A stretch of DNA of 64,000 bases from Stenotrophomonas beteli. Lineage in GTDB: Bacteria; Pseudomonadota; Gammaproteobacteria; Xanthomonadales; Xanthomonadaceae. Position 1 is the first letter of the stretch. The number at the start of each line of letters is the position of its first letter. Under the pieces are notes generated by a model. That model did not search any database, was not told where the DNA came from, and saw nothing but the letters and a program-made list of their open reading frames with translations. The translations under genes were made by a program, and so were the position numbers. The DNA is taken from assembly GCF_001431665.1 (NCBI RefSeq), contig NZ_LLXV01000014.1, forward strand, positions 124,001 to 188,000. The letters run 5' to 3'. This document shows, piece after piece, positions 46,116 to 55,048 of the stretch.

Positions 46116-48622
46116 GCACGTACTCCGTCGAGGGCGCGCACCTGCTCTGCGGTTTCGCAGCCCAGCGCCGTCGCGGCGAGCGTTCGCAGATCGGCCAGCG
46201 CGCTGCCGCGCAGGCGTGCCTTCACCGCCGGGATGTCGTTCGGGGTCATCGACAGTTCGTCCACGCCCAGGCCCGCCAACAGCATCGCACCGAACGGATC
46301 GCCGGCCAGGCCACCGCAGACACCGACCCAGCGCCCGTGCATGCGTGCGCCTTCCACCGTGGTGCGGATCGCGCGCAGTACCGCCGGGTGCAGGCTGTCG
46401 GCCTCGACGGCCAGTTCCGGATTCTGGCGATCGATGGCCAGCACGTACTGGGTCAGGTCGTTGGTGCCGATCGAGAAGAAGTCGGCGTGGCGGGCCAGTA
46501 CGTCACTCTGGGCGGCAGCGGCCGGCACTTCGATCATGATGCCGATCGGCACCTCGGGCGCGTCCAGCTCGGCGCGCTGGCGCTCGCAGATCGCACGCAG
46601 CGCGGTCAGCTCCGGAACCGAGGTGATCATCGGGAACATGATGGACAGGCGCGCGCCGTCTTTCGCCGCGCGGTACAGCGCACGCAGCTGTGGTTCCAGC
46701 AGGTCGGGGCGACGCAACAGCAGGCGCGCGCCGCGCACGCCCAGGAACGGGTTTTCCTCATGCGGCAGCTCCAGGTGTGCCACCTGCTTGTCGCCGCCGA
46801 TGTCCAGTGCACGCACGATCAACGGGCGGCCATCGAGCGCCCGCGCCATGGCCAGATAGGTGGCGTACTGCTCATCCTCGCTTGGCGTGCTGCCACGCTC
46901 CAGGAACAGGAACTCGGTGCGCATCAGGCCAACGCCCTCCGCCCCCTGTTCCAGCGCCAGCGGCACCTGCTCGGGCAGATTCACATTGGCACCGATGTCA
47001 ATACGGTGGCCATCGGTGGTCTGCGCCGGTTGCGCGCGTTGCGCGGCTTCGCGCTCGCGCACCTGCTGCTGCTCGGCAATCCACGCGCGCGCCGAAGCGA
47101 GATCGGTCCCGGAGGGCGACAGATAGAGCCGACCGCAGCTGCCGTCGATGATCGCCTCGCTGCCCGGCTGGATCGCCAGCAGCCCGGCGCCCCCGGCGAC
47201 CAGCGCCGGCAGGCCGAGCGTGCGCGAGAGGATGGCGGTATGCGAGGTCGGCCCGCCCTGCGCGGTGGCCAGGCCGAGCACGCGGGTGGTGTCGAGGTGG
47301 GCCGTGTCTGACGGCGACAGGTCGGCTGCGAGCAGGATGCACGGGTGCGCGGGCAGGTCGGCCAGGCCGCCACCGGCGGCAGACGGATCCAGCTGCGCCA
47401 GTACGCGCCGGCCAACGTCGCGCAGGTCGGCGGCGCGCCCGGCCAGCACCGGATTGCCCAGCGCCGCCAGGCCCGAAGCGATCTGTTCGATGGCCTGGTG
47501 CCAGGACCACGCGACACCGTGGCCCTCGACCATCAGCTGGCAGGTGCGGGTGATCAGGTCGGTGTCGTCCAGCAGGGCGGCGTGGGCTTTGAAGATCGCC
47601 GCGTCCGAGGCGCCGAGCCGGCGCTGGGTGTCATCCTGCAGCGCGGCCAGCTGCTGGCGGGTGCGGGCGAGTGCGTCCTGCAGGCGCGCCCCGCCTTCGC
47701 CGAGCGGGGTGGGGCGGTCGGCGACGTCGGCCTGCGCGCTGGCCAAGACATGCACCGGGCCGATGGCCAGCCCAGGGCTGGCACCGATACCGACGATGGC
47801 AGCCTGTGCTTCGGGCGGGTTCCAGCCAGCCACCGGTGCGGCCTTGCGTTGCGCTGCGCGCTCGGCGTCGGCTTTTTCCTGGGCTACCAGGCCGTCCATG
47901 ACCTTGCGCAGCGCGCTCAGCAGGGCGGGGGCGTCGGCCCCTTCGGCAGACACGCTGACCGCATCGCCATGGCGCAGGCCGAGTTGCAGCAGGGCGACCA
48001 GGCTTTTGGCGTCCGCCGCTTGGTTGCCCGCCCGCACCTGGGCGCGGGCCGCAAAGCTGCGCGCGGTCTCTGCCCAGCGCGTGGCCGGGCGTGCGTGCAG
48101 GCCATTGGGGTAGGCAATGGTCCAGTCGAAGCGCTCGGCCAGATCGGTTGCCGGTACCTGGGCGGTCGTGATTGCACTGTCCCCGGTCAGCGCGGTGACG
48201 ATCGCACCCGCATCGGTGGTCGCAAACAGGCGCTGCAGCGTGGCCTCGTCCTGGATCAGCCGGGTCAACCTGCGCAGCAGGGTGATGTGGGTGTCGGACT
48301 GGGCAGCGATGCCGACCACCAACTGCGTCACCTGGCCGGGATTCCATTCCACCCCGTCCGGCAACTGCAGCACGGCGATGCCATCGCGAAGCACCAGATG
48401 GCGGTCCTCACCAAGCCCATGCGGGATCGCCACACCGTGGCCGAGGAAGGTGTTGGCCACGGCTTCGCGGCGGCCCATGCTGGCCTCGTAGCCCGGCGCC
48501 ACGCAGCCGGCGGCGACCAGCATCTGCGCGGCCTGGGCGATGGCATCTGCCTTGTCGCGGGCCTGTGCGCCGAGGCGGACCAGTTCGCGGCTGACGGGGG
48601 TGGGGAAGGGCAGCGGTGGCAA
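46112..48622 (-). CDS. fruB: Multiphosphoryl transfer protein EIIA-HPr-EI
   Basis: This 836-residue fusion carries all soluble PTS parts: EIIA(Fru) with H68 in GVAIPHGLGE, HPr with H176 in PNGLHARPAT, and enzyme I with H461 in GGPTSHTAILSR and the PEP-site Cys C769 in VGVCGGLAGDP. It passes phosphate from PEP through to FruA. The start is TTG 48622, with GGAG 6 bases before it; no better ATG exists near the EIIA N terminus. A perfect palindrome TGGGAACGTTCCCA lies 35 bp upstream, fitting control by the divergent FruR. Confidence 0.93.
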   Translation of the reverse strand: MPPLPFPTPVSRELVRLGAQARDKADAIAQAAQMLVAAGCVAPGYEASMGRREAVANTFLGHGVAIPHGLGEDRHLVLRDGIAVLQLPDGVEWNPGQVTQLVVGIAAQSDTHITLLRRLTRLIQDEATLQRLFATTDAGAIVTALTGDSAITTAQVPATDLAERFDWTIAYPNGLHARPATRWAETARSFAARAQVRAGNQAADAKSLVALLQLGLRHGDAVSVSAEGADAPALLSALRKVMDGLVAQEKADAERAAQRKAAPVAGWNPPEAQAAIVGIGASPGLAIGPVHVLASAQADVADRPTPLGEGGARLQDALARTRQQLAALQDDTQRRLGASDAAIFKAHAALLDDTDLITRTCQLMVEGHGVAWSWHQAIEQIASGLAALGNPVLAGRAADLRDVGRRVLAQLDPSAAGGGLADLPAHPCILLAADLSPSDTAHLDTTRVLGLATAQGGPTSHTAILSRTLGLPALVAGGAGLLAIQPGSEAIIDGSCGRLYLSPSGTDLASARAWIAEQQQVREREAAQRAQPAQTTDGHRIDIGANVNLPEQVPLALEQGAEGVGLMRTEFLFLERGSTPSEDEQYATYLAMARALDGRPLIVRALDIGGDKQVAHLELPHEENPFLGVRGARLLLRRPDLLEPQLRALYRAAKDGARLSIMFPMITSVPELTALRAICERQRAELDAPEVPIGIMIEVPAAAAQSDVLARHADFFSIGTNDLTQYVLAIDRQNPELAVEADSLHPAVLRAIRTTVEGARMHGRWVGVCGGLAGDPFGAMLLAGLGVDELSMTPNDIPAVKARLRGSALADLRTLAATALGCETAEQVRALDGVRA

Positions 48623-48656
48623 GGCGGGCTCCAGGAAGGGTGGGGCGATGGCGTAT

Positions 48657-48670
48657 TGGGAACGTTCCCA
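48657..48670. promoter_or_regulatory. FruR operator, perfect palindrome
   Basis: TGGGAACGTTCCCA reads the same on both strands and sits 35 bp before the fruB start, where a LacI-type repressor would block transcription. The same half-site returns at 48766-48779. Confidence 0.62.
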
Positions 48671-48765
48671 TCGACTATTTCAATGTGCACCGCACAAAAA
48701 GCCAATAGCCCTTTGGCGTTAGCATTGTCCTGAACAGCCACCCGGGCAGGGTCGGCGACCTTTTC

Positions 48766-48779
48766 CGGGAACGTTTCCA
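48766..48779. promoter_or_regulatory. Second FruR site at the fruR start codon
   Basis: CGGGAACGTTTCCA matches 12 of 14 bases of the fruB operator and ends at the base before the fruR ATG, covering the ribosome-binding area. This position would allow autoregulation at transcription elongation or initiation. Confidence 0.5.
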
Positions 48780-49763
48780 ATGAGTATCAGCATCAATGAC
48801 GTCGCGCGCGTGGCGGGGGTGTCCAAGTCCACGGTGTCGCGGGTGCTCGGGGGCGGCCCGGTCAGCGAAGAGGTTCGCGGCCGCGTCGAGGTGGCGATCC
48901 GCCAGACCGGCTATCGGCCGAACCTGCAGGCAAGGCGGCTGCGCTCCCGGCACACCGGCATCATCGGCTTGATCGTCGCCGATATCCGCAACCCGTTCTT
49001 CACCGCGCTGATCCGTGCCGTGGAGGAGGTCGCGTACCGGGAGGGCCTGCGGGTCACCCTCTGCAACACCGACGAGGACCCCGAACGCGAGGCGCTGTAT
49101 CTGCAATTGATGCACGAAGAACGCATCAGTGGACTGATCTTCGCGCCCACCCGGACCACGGTGGGCCGGCTGGAACGGCTCACGCTGGAGTATCCGACGG
49201 TGCTGGTGGACCGCGCCGCGCCCGGCGGGTCGATCGACAGTGTGGTGCTCGACAATCCGGCGGCAATGGCCGGCCTGGTCGCGCATCTGGCCGAGCGCGG
49301 CTATCGCCGCATCGGCGGCCTCTTCGGCAGCACCAGTACCACGGCGGCCGAGCGCCGTGACGGCTATCTCGCCGCAATGCGCTCGCGCGGGCTGGAGCCG
49401 GATTACCGCGAGATCGAGCCAACGGCCGAGGCCGCCATCGCAACGGTCGACCCGTGGCTGGGCGGCCCTTCGCGTCCCGAAGCGCTGGTCACCAGTAACA
49501 GCCTGCTGCTCATGGGCGCATTGAAGGCGGCCCGCAGTGCCGGTCTCGCGATCCCCGGCGAGTTGGCGCTGGCAGGTTTCGACAACGAGCGCTGGACCGA
49601 GCTGGTCGAACCCGGCATTACCGTGGTCGAGCAGCCGGTTGAAGAGATGGGCCGCGCTGCGATGTCGCTGTTGCTGGAACGCCTGCGCACGCCGGAGCTG
49701 CCCGTGCGCAGACTGGTGATGAACGGAACGTGCGTGGTGAGAGGGTCAACGGCCGCGCGATAG
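48780..49763 (+). CDS. fruR: LacI-family fructose regulator (FruR/Cra-like)
   Basis: The 327-residue protein has the LacI helix-turn-helix INDVARVAGVSKSTVSRVLGG (in part, about 5-25), hinge LQARRLRSRHTG and a sugar-binding-like domain with IIGLIVADIRNPFF. Divergent to fruBKA and flanked by two matching palindromes, it is the likely repressor, released by fructose-1-phosphate or fructose-1,6-bisphosphate as in Cra/FruR. The ATG directly follows its own putative operator. The protein ends in a short Arg/Ala tail. Confidence 0.86.
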   Translation: MSISINDVARVAGVSKSTVSRVLGGGPVSEEVRGRVEVAIRQTGYRPNLQARRLRSRHTGIIGLIVADIRNPFFTALIRAVEEVAYREGLRVTLCNTDEDPEREALYLQLMHEERISGLIFAPTRTTVGRLERLTLEYPTVLVDRAAPGGSIDSVVLDNPAAMAGLVAHLAERGYRRIGGLFGSTSTTAAERRDGYLAAMRSRGLEPDYREIEPTAEAAIATVDPWLGGPSRPEALVTSNSLLLMGALKAARSAGLAIPGELALAGFDNERWTELVEPGITVVEQPVEEMGRAAMSLLLERLRTPELPVRRLVMNGTCVVRGSTAAR

Positions 49764-49859
49764 TTGGCCGCGCGCCTGCGGCAGTGCATGAAGCTGCCGC
49801 CAGGGTGTTGGCGGGTCATGCGTTGTCTGCTACAAGCCCTCTGTACACAGTCACAGGGG

Positions 49860-50489
49860 ATGATCGCCTTGTCAGAGCCTTATTCAGCGCTGCTCCGCCT
49901 GCAGATCTCCCATCAGGACCTTTCCAGATGGCTGGCAGCGCCCGTGCCTTCAGCGTCCCGTTGGCCGGACTGGCGAAGCATCGCCGGACAGTGGCGCATG
50001 GCCAACGGCCAGCACCTTGCGTCTTCAAGCGACCAGGCGTTGGATCACCTGCTCGCGGACTGCCAGGCGCTGTTGGCGCGCCACCCCGACAATCGCGCCG
50101 CACTGATGGCTTTCCTTGCCGCTGCGCAGGCCGGGAATATCCAGATTGCCGCCTATGACCGCACCGGTACGCACTTTGTTGCAGGATCGCTGACGTATTC
50201 GGAGAGCCTCTACGATCTCATCGCGTTTCTTGCCGTGGCACGAGGCGCCGCCGACTTCCTGAAGGCGGGCGACCGGGGGGTGGCACTGATCCACGACTAT
50301 CTCTGGGCCGAGGAAGGTGAGCGGGAGACAGTTGCTGCGATTGCACTGGCCGGCCCGGGGACATCCGGATTCCTGTCCTCAACAGACCTGGACAGCGCCA
50401 CCGGGCCCTTCGAGGCATTGGTGGAGGCCATGCTGGACGCCGAGGACGACCCGGAGTTTCATCCGCGCAACCAGCTTGATCAGCTTTGA
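49860..50489 (+). CDS. Hypothetical cytoplasmic protein
   Basis: About 209 residues, mostly alpha-helical, with no signal peptide or membrane segment: SEPYSALLRLQISHQDLSRW, ALDHLLADCQALLARHPDN and GVALIHDYLWAEEGERETV. I recognise no family. ATG 49860 directly abuts AGGGG, so TTG 49869 (spacing 9, giving MSEPYSALL) may be the real start. It precedes a Rap1a-type immunity-like gene by 45 bp on the same strand and might be cotranscribed with it. GC use is like its neighbours. Confidence 0.6.
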   Translation: MIALSEPYSALLRLQISHQDLSRWLAAPVPSASRWPDWRSIAGQWRMANGQHLASSSDQALDHLLADCQALLARHPDNRAALMAFLAAAQAGNIQIAAYDRTGTHFVAGSLTYSESLYDLIAFLAVARGAADFLKAGDRGVALIHDYLWAEEGERETVAAIALAGPGTSGFLSSTDLDSATGPFEALVEAMLDAEDDPEFHPRNQLDQL

Positions 50490-50534
50490 CCGGTGCCGCG
50501 TTGAATGCAGAAGTACAACCGCCAGGACCCCGAG

Positions 50535-50981
50535 ATGAAAGGACATCCCGCTCGCTGCACGCGCCGTCGCATGCGCCAACTCCTCACGCTGAGCCTGTGC
50601 GCCCTGGCTGGGTCCGCCGTGGCGGCAACAACGCAATCTGCACGCACCTGGCTTGTCAGTGGCGCGGAACTCATCACGCTGCTGCAGGGCAAAGGCGCTG
50701 ACGGGTTCTGCGATGGCGAACACTGCCGGAGCCTGTCCAGCGCACGCGCCAGTGCCTACATCCAGGGCGTCGCCGATGCCAGTGGCGGGCAATGGTGTGG
50801 GCAGGGCAGGGTTCTTCCGCATGAGCTGGTGGATCGCATTTCCTCCCATCTGCGGCAGCTGCCTCGCGAGCGATTGCAGCAGGATGCGTCTTCACTGGTT
50901 GTCGAAGGGCTGCGGACGGCCTTTCCGTGTGGTCGCGGTGCATCACGTGGCGGCATTGCCGAGCCCGGCAAAGACCAATGA
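50535..50981 (+). CDS. Rap1a/Tai-type immunity-like exported protein
   Basis: The 148-residue protein has a signal peptide with a long basic n-region (cleavage near GSAVA) and the Rap1a/Tai pattern: VSGAELITLLQG, paired Cys in FCDGEHC, AYIQGVADAS, a WC after it, LVDRISSHLRQLPRERLQ and a final TAFPC. In Serratia, Rap proteins neutralise the T6SS amidase Ssp/Tae4, but orphan copies without an effector are common in Xanthomonadaceae. No amidase effector is next to it here. ATG 50535 is favoured by AGGA 7 bases upstream over ATG 50505. Confidence 0.75.
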   Translation: MKGHPARCTRRRMRQLLTLSLCALAGSAVAATTQSARTWLVSGAELITLLQGKGADGFCDGEHCRSLSSARASAYIQGVADASGGQWCGQGRVLPHELVDRISSHLRQLPRERLQQDASSLVVEGLRTAFPCGRGASRGGIAEPGKDQ

Positions 50982-51103
50982 AGCAGGCCGCGCCGACCTG
51001 GCGACGGTGCGAACGTCCTGCACGCTCGCGACACGATGCATTCACGGCCACCGACATCGGCGTTCGCCACGCTGCATGTTCCTTCCAGCGCATGAGGTGC
51101 CCC

Positions 51104-51337
51104 ATGGCCACCTGTGATGTCTGCGGCAACGACTACGACAAGAGCTTCACCCTGCAGCAGGGCGGACGCAGCGGCACGTTCGATTCGTTCGAATGCGCGA
51201 TCCACGCCTTCGCGCCGCGCTGCGCGCATTGCCAGTGCGCAGTCATCGGGCATGGCGTCGAGGGCAATGGCCAGATCTTCTGCTGTGCACATTGCGCGGG
51301 TCACGCGGGTGTACGCGGTGTCGCTGACCGGGCCTGA
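51104..51337 (+). CDS. Small Cys-rich zinc-ribbon-like protein
   Basis: The 77-residue protein contains CDVC (residues 4-7), a lone Cys in DSFEC, CAHCQC in the middle and FCCAHC at the end, so three CxxC knuckles with spare Cys and His. It could bind two zinc ions or act as a metallothionein-like protein; SF-C resembles TRASH/YHS-type metal sites. The ATG lies after GAGGTG. There is no signal peptide. It stands between the Rap1a gene and a convergent isochorismatase-fold gene. Confidence 0.7.
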   Translation: MATCDVCGNDYDKSFTLQQGGRSGTFDSFECAIHAFAPRCAHCQCAVIGHGVEGNGQIFCCAHCAGHAGVRGVADRA

Positions 51338-51362
51338 GCCGGCTTCGGCTCCATCCTGCTGA

Positions 51363-51914
51363 TCACGTAGAGACCAGTGAGGAAACGCGCGCGACCCGAG
51401 CTGCGCCCGAACCGGCAAGCAGCGCCATTGCGCGCTGCTTCTGGCCCGGCGTCCCCGCCACGGCTTCCAGTGCCACCACCACGTCGAATTCCCTCGCGTT
51501 GGCGTCCAGCGCCGTGGCCAGGACACACGAATCGGCCGTCATCCCGCTGAGCAAGAGACGGCGCACCCCCAGCTTGGCCAGCAGAATCGGCAAGGGGCTG
51601 GCCAGGAAAGCCGAGTGCTTGGGCTTGAGCACGAAGTAGTGGCCGGGCGACGGTGAGAGGCCGGTGGCAATGCGCCCGGCCGGACCTCCGTCCCGCTGGC
51701 ACTGTGCCACCTGCTGGCGAAAGTCCCGCTTCCAGTCCGAGAAATTGTCATTGGCGTAGATGACCGGCCACCGGCAGTCATCGAAGTGGTCTCTCAAGCG
51801 TCGGATCTGCCTGGCCGCGCGTTCTGCCGCGGGCGCCAGTTGCTGCGCGCCCGGGAAGTCAAAACGACTGAACATGTCGATGATCAGCAAGGCCGTCGAC
51901 GGCTCATCTGCCAT
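51363..51914 (-). CDS. Isochorismatase-fold cysteine hydrolase
   Basis: The 183-residue protein has the cysteine hydrolase triad: D13 in LIIDMFSRFDF, a Lys in VLKPKHSAF (about 97-99) and C130 in TADSCVLATA, with the cis-peptide style LLLSGMTADS before it. Relatives hydrolyse isochorismate, nicotinamide or N-carbamoyl compounds, and the substrate cannot be set from sequence. It is 3 bp downstream of the DUF6766 membrane protein gene on the same strand, so the two probably form an operon. Confidence 0.82.
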   Translation of the reverse strand: MADEPSTALLIIDMFSRFDFPGAQQLAPAAERAARQIRRLRDHFDDCRWPVIYANDNFSDWKRDFRQQVAQCQRDGGPAGRIATGLSPSPGHYFVLKPKHSAFLASPLPILLAKLGVRRLLLSGMTADSCVLATALDANAREFDVVVALEAVAGTPGQKQRAMALLAGSGAARVARVSSLVST

Positions 51915-51917
51915 GGC

Positions 51918-52556
51918 TCAATCTCCTGTCTGGGTGTGCGGCGCCTCGACCGGCTTGGATTGCGGCGAATCCTTCTGGCGCAGGAAGATCGTCAACACCA
52001 CCAGCGACAACACGGCCAGGAATTCGCTTTGCCAGTTCTGCATGGATTCGAACCAGAACGTGCTGCTGGCCAGGTGCTCCAGGAAGCCGGGCACCGGCAG
52101 TCCCTTCAACTGCTGTTCGGCTTGTTCGGCCCGCCAGCTGCCCAGTGCGTGCAGCGTAAAGCTGAGCAGGAACAACAGCCCGAACGCAATTGCCAGCGAA
52201 TGGCCGTAAAGGGCCTTCCACAGGCCACCGCGCCTGGCTGGCCAGGGCGTGGGGCCGGGTTCGATGCGATTGTGTTCCTGCGCCGGATTCAAGGGCCGCG
52301 ATTCGGCTGAGCCACGTTGCCGCAGGCTGACCGTCAGCAGAACGTACATCCCCATCTGCAGGAATTCGCTCTCCCAGTTTTCGAACGTGGCGCTGACGAA
52401 GTGCCCGGTCGCCAGGTAGTGCCAGAGATCGAGTGGCGCCCGGCCGTGCTCGATCAGCTCCTGGTTGTGCACCTGGTGTCCCGCGACCGCCTGCCCGACG
52501 ATGAACAGCGCAGTGAGGGCAAGCAGTACCAGCGACAGACCATTGCGTTTCCACAT
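51918..52556 (-). CDS. DUF6766-type membrane protein
   Basis: The 212-residue protein has four hydrophobic segments (about 8-26, 66-80, 118-140, 183-200) and an internal duplication: TFENWESEFLQMGMYVLLTVSLRQRGS is echoed by MQNWQSEFLAVLSLVVLTIFLRQKDS, each part being a short helix-loop-helix. This layout matches the DUF6766 family, often found in stress-gene islands. No catalytic residues are apparent. It leads the two-gene minus-strand unit with the isochorismatase-fold gene. Confidence 0.75.
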   Translation of the reverse strand: MWKRNGLSLVLLALTALFIVGQAVAGHQVHNQELIEHGRAPLDLWHYLATGHFVSATFENWESEFLQMGMYVLLTVSLRQRGSAESRPLNPAQEHNRIEPGPTPWPARRGGLWKALYGHSLAIAFGLLFLLSFTLHALGSWRAEQAEQQLKGLPVPGFLEHLASSTFWFESMQNWQSEFLAVLSLVVLTIFLRQKDSPQSKPVEAPHTQTGD

Positions 52557-52657
52557 GCAGCACCTCGTTCAGGCCACTCCGGAAGGCGTGTCATGAAGCG
52601 TGCTCGGGTCGCGGACAAGCGCCCGTGAATCCTGCGCATCCGGTGCGTGAGGCGGAC

Positions 52658-52846
52658 TCAGCGCTGGCCAGTAGGATCCGGATCAGGGCGCTCGTAGTCT
52701 TCGGGAACGGCTTTGGGGCCATTGCTGTCGTCAGGCATGTCATGGTCCTTCCACCTGGCGCGGTCATTGCGCCGCTTGTCCGGCGTATGCGCCTTCGACT
52801 GATCGTCCACGTCCGTGGTCGGATTGAAGGGAAGCTTGTCGTTCAT
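52658..52846 (-). CDS. Small hydrophilic hypothetical protein
   Basis: The 62-residue protein ([20 protein letters not shown] at the start) is rich in Asp, Lys, Pro and Arg with almost no hydrophobic residues, so it is probably disordered, similar in style to small stress-induced hydrophilins. AGGAG lies 7 bases before ATG 52846, which supports translation. No family is recognised. It diverges from the alcohol dehydrogenase gene. Confidence 0.6.
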   Translation of the reverse strand: MNDKLPFNPTTDVDDQSKAHTPDKRRNDRARWKDHDMPDDSNGPKAVPEDYERPDPDPTGQR

Positions 52847-52994
52847 GTGCAGCTCCTGCGGCGTGAACCCCAAGCCTGCACCGGGCTGGGTTAACGCCAC
52901 GACGCCGCAGAATGAACGCCGCGCACACCCCGATGTCACTGCGAAGGGATGCAGGCGTTGCGATGCTGGAACCCCGGCTTCCTGGAGCAGCATG

Positions 52995-54158
52995 ATGCAG
53001 GCATTGACCTATCACGGCCGCAAGGATGTGCGCGTCGAGACCGTGCCCGACCCGGTACTGGCGGTGGATGACGATCTCATCCTGCGGGTGACCGCCACCG
53101 CCATCTGCGGGTCGGACCTGCACCTGTACCGGGGCAGGATTCCCGATCTGCACGATGGCGACGTGCTGGGCCACGAATTCATGGGCGTGGTGGAAGAGGT
53201 CGGCCGCAGCGTGACCCAGGTCAAGCCTGGCGATCGGGTGGTGATTCCCTTCGTGATCGCCTGTGGTGACTGCTTCCACTGCCGGCTGGCCGAGTATGCC
53301 GCCTGCGAAACCACCAACCCTGGCAAGGGCGCTGCGCTGAATCAGAAGGGCATACTGCCTCCGGCGGCGTTGTTCGGATACAGCCATCTGTATGGCGGCG
53401 TGGCCGGTGGCCAGGCCGAATTCGTGCGCGTTCCAAAGGCGAACGTGGGCCCGCTTCGCATCCCGGACGGCGTGGCCGATGAGCAGGTGCTGTTCCTGTC
53501 CGACATTCTCCCGACCGGCTACCAGGCCGCGCTGAATGCAGGGGTGAAGCCGGGCTCGACGGTGGCCATTTTCGGCGCAGGCCCGGTTGGATTGATGAGC
53601 GCGGCCTGCTGCCGGCTTCTGGGCGCGGAGACCCTCTTCATGGTCGACCACCTGCGCTACCGCCTGGACTATGCGCGGCGCGCCTATGGCGTAACCCCCA
53701 TCGACTTCAGCGAGATCGAGGACCCGGCCGATTACATCCTGGCCCAGACCAGTGGCCGTGGCGTGGACGCCTGCATCGAGGCCGTGGGCTTCGAAGCCGA
53801 AGGCAGCGCGCTGGAGTCAGCGTTGACCGCCGTGAAGCTGGAAGGCAGCAGCGGCGTAGCGATCCGGCAGTGCATCGCGGCAGCGCGTCGCGGTGGCGTG
53901 GTCAGCATCCCCGGGGTCTATGCCGGCTTCATCCACGGCTTTCTGCTGGGGGATGCGTTCGACAAGGGGCTCACGTTCAAGATGGGGCAGACCCACGTGC
54001 AGGGACTGATGCCCGAGCTGCTCGACGCGATCATGGAAGGGAAACTGGCCCCGGGTGACATCATCTCGCACAGGATGCGCCTGGCCGATGCAGCGCAGGG
54101 GTATGCCATGTTTGACGCCAAGGATGACGACTGCCGCAAGATCGTATTGACACCGTGA
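52995..54158 (+). CDS. Zinc-dependent alcohol dehydrogenase (FdhA-like)
   Basis: The 387-residue medium-chain dehydrogenase has catalytic zinc ligands C38 (AICGSD), H60 and E61 (GHEF), four structural Cys at 90, 93, 96 and 104, and the nucleotide loop [12 protein letters not shown]. The inserted segment and length resemble glutathione-independent formaldehyde dehydrogenase and related enzymes that keep NAD bound. ATG 52995 is 7 bases from GGAG; the tandem ATG 52992 is an alternative. It may detoxify aldehydes under stress. A small membrane gene follows after 10 bp. Confidence 0.86.
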   Translation: MQALTYHGRKDVRVETVPDPVLAVDDDLILRVTATAICGSDLHLYRGRIPDLHDGDVLGHEFMGVVEEVGRSVTQVKPGDRVVIPFVIACGDCFHCRLAEYAACETTNPGKGAALNQKGILPPAALFGYSHLYGGVAGGQAEFVRVPKANVGPLRIPDGVADEQVLFLSDILPTGYQAALNAGVKPGSTVAIFGAGPVGLMSAACCRLLGAETLFMVDHLRYRLDYARRAYGVTPIDFSEIEDPADYILAQTSGRGVDACIEAVGFEAEGSALESALTAVKLEGSSGVAIRQCIAAARRGGVVSIPGVYAGFIHGFLLGDAFDKGLTFKMGQTHVQGLMPELLDAIMEGKLAPGDIISHRMRLADAAQGYAMFDAKDDDCRKIVLTP

Positions 54159-54168
54159 GCGGGCCGGC

Positions 54169-54675
54169 ATGAGCGTGATTGTCGTGGCCGGTGTGTACGC
54201 GCTGTGGCTGGCGGCCGGCTCGCTGGACTTCCATTTCCACCGGCGGACCCACCTGCCGCAGACCTCGGGCATGGATGAGAGCGCATTGCACGGGGTGCAG
54301 CTTGTGCTGATCGGCAGCGGCGTACTGGCGTGGCTCCTGCTGGAAAACACGTGGCTACTTGCCACATTGCTGGCCGTACTGGTCATTGCACACGCGGTCG
54401 CAGGCTACTTCGATACCGTCAGTGCGGACGGGCGGCGACGCATCAGCCCGGCCGAGCAGCACGTGCACAGCGTGCTCGACGCTGCACCCTGGGTACTGCT
54501 GGCCTGGGTCGGCTGGCACGCCCAGCCACGCTGGTCGCTCACGGTAGCGCCGGCCGTACCGGAAGTGTGGTGGTTGGTCCTGCTGCCGGCGCTGGGCGTG
54601 GTGGTACTGCCCTGGTTGTGGGAGCTGCTGCAATGCGTCCGGGCAGGACGGCGCCGCCGGCAGGAAAGCGCGTGA
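54169..54675 (+). CDS. Membrane protein with conserved His clusters
   Basis: The 168-residue protein has about four helices (4-18, 43-58, 62-79, 133-152). His and acidic residues sit near the membrane faces: DFHFHRRTHLP with HG following, AHAVAGYFDT and SPAEQHVHSVLD. That arrangement is reminiscent of membrane di-metal desaturase/hydroxylase sites, though not a textbook HX3H/HX2HH set. I do not recognise the family. It is 10 bp after the alcohol dehydrogenase gene, so the two may act on related compounds. Confidence 0.65.
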   Translation: MSVIVVAGVYALWLAAGSLDFHFHRRTHLPQTSGMDESALHGVQLVLIGSGVLAWLLLENTWLLATLLAVLVIAHAVAGYFDTVSADGRRRISPAEQHVHSVLDAAPWVLLAWVGWHAQPRWSLTVAPAVPEVWWLVLLPALGVVVLPWLWELLQCVRAGRRRRQESA

Positions 54676-55048
54676 GCACCTTGGCGCAGTGAATTCATGC
54701 GCCGGAGACGCCTCCAGGATAGTGGTGTGACGGCTTGCCGCCTACGTTCATCACACCTCTCCAGTGCAGGTCCCTTCATGCAGCGTGCGACCTCACCCTC
54801 CCCAGTGCAGAACCGCGCCCGTGAGGTGCTGGTGCCGCGACCGAACAGGCCGATGCCACGGCGATGGACACGCTGCCGCTGGTCGTCGAACCCGACGCAA
54901 AAGCCGCGTGAATCCAGGGCTCGTGTTACTGCGGTGTGCGGCCGGGGAGAGGACTGAGCTAGACCGGCAGTGAAACACCTCATGCCCCCCTACAGCAGCG
55001 TCGCCATGATCGAAGCGCAGGAGACTTCCTGCGTCAGAAGGAATCAAC
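54676..55048. other. Gene-poor gap before the first BLUF gene
   Basis: No frame in these 373 bases combines a start, a ribosome-binding site and convincing codon use; the open frames are Arg-rich. Possible promoter elements CTAGACC (54959-54965) and CTACAGC (54990-54996) precede the BLUF gene and resemble RpoS-type -10 boxes, weakly. Confidence 0.4.

Noticed and set aside
54839..54910. Short frame ending PLVVEPDAKAA before TGA at about 54908
   Set aside because: Only a 15-codon ATG frame is possible and an upstream stop blocks a longer version; no ribosome-binding site.
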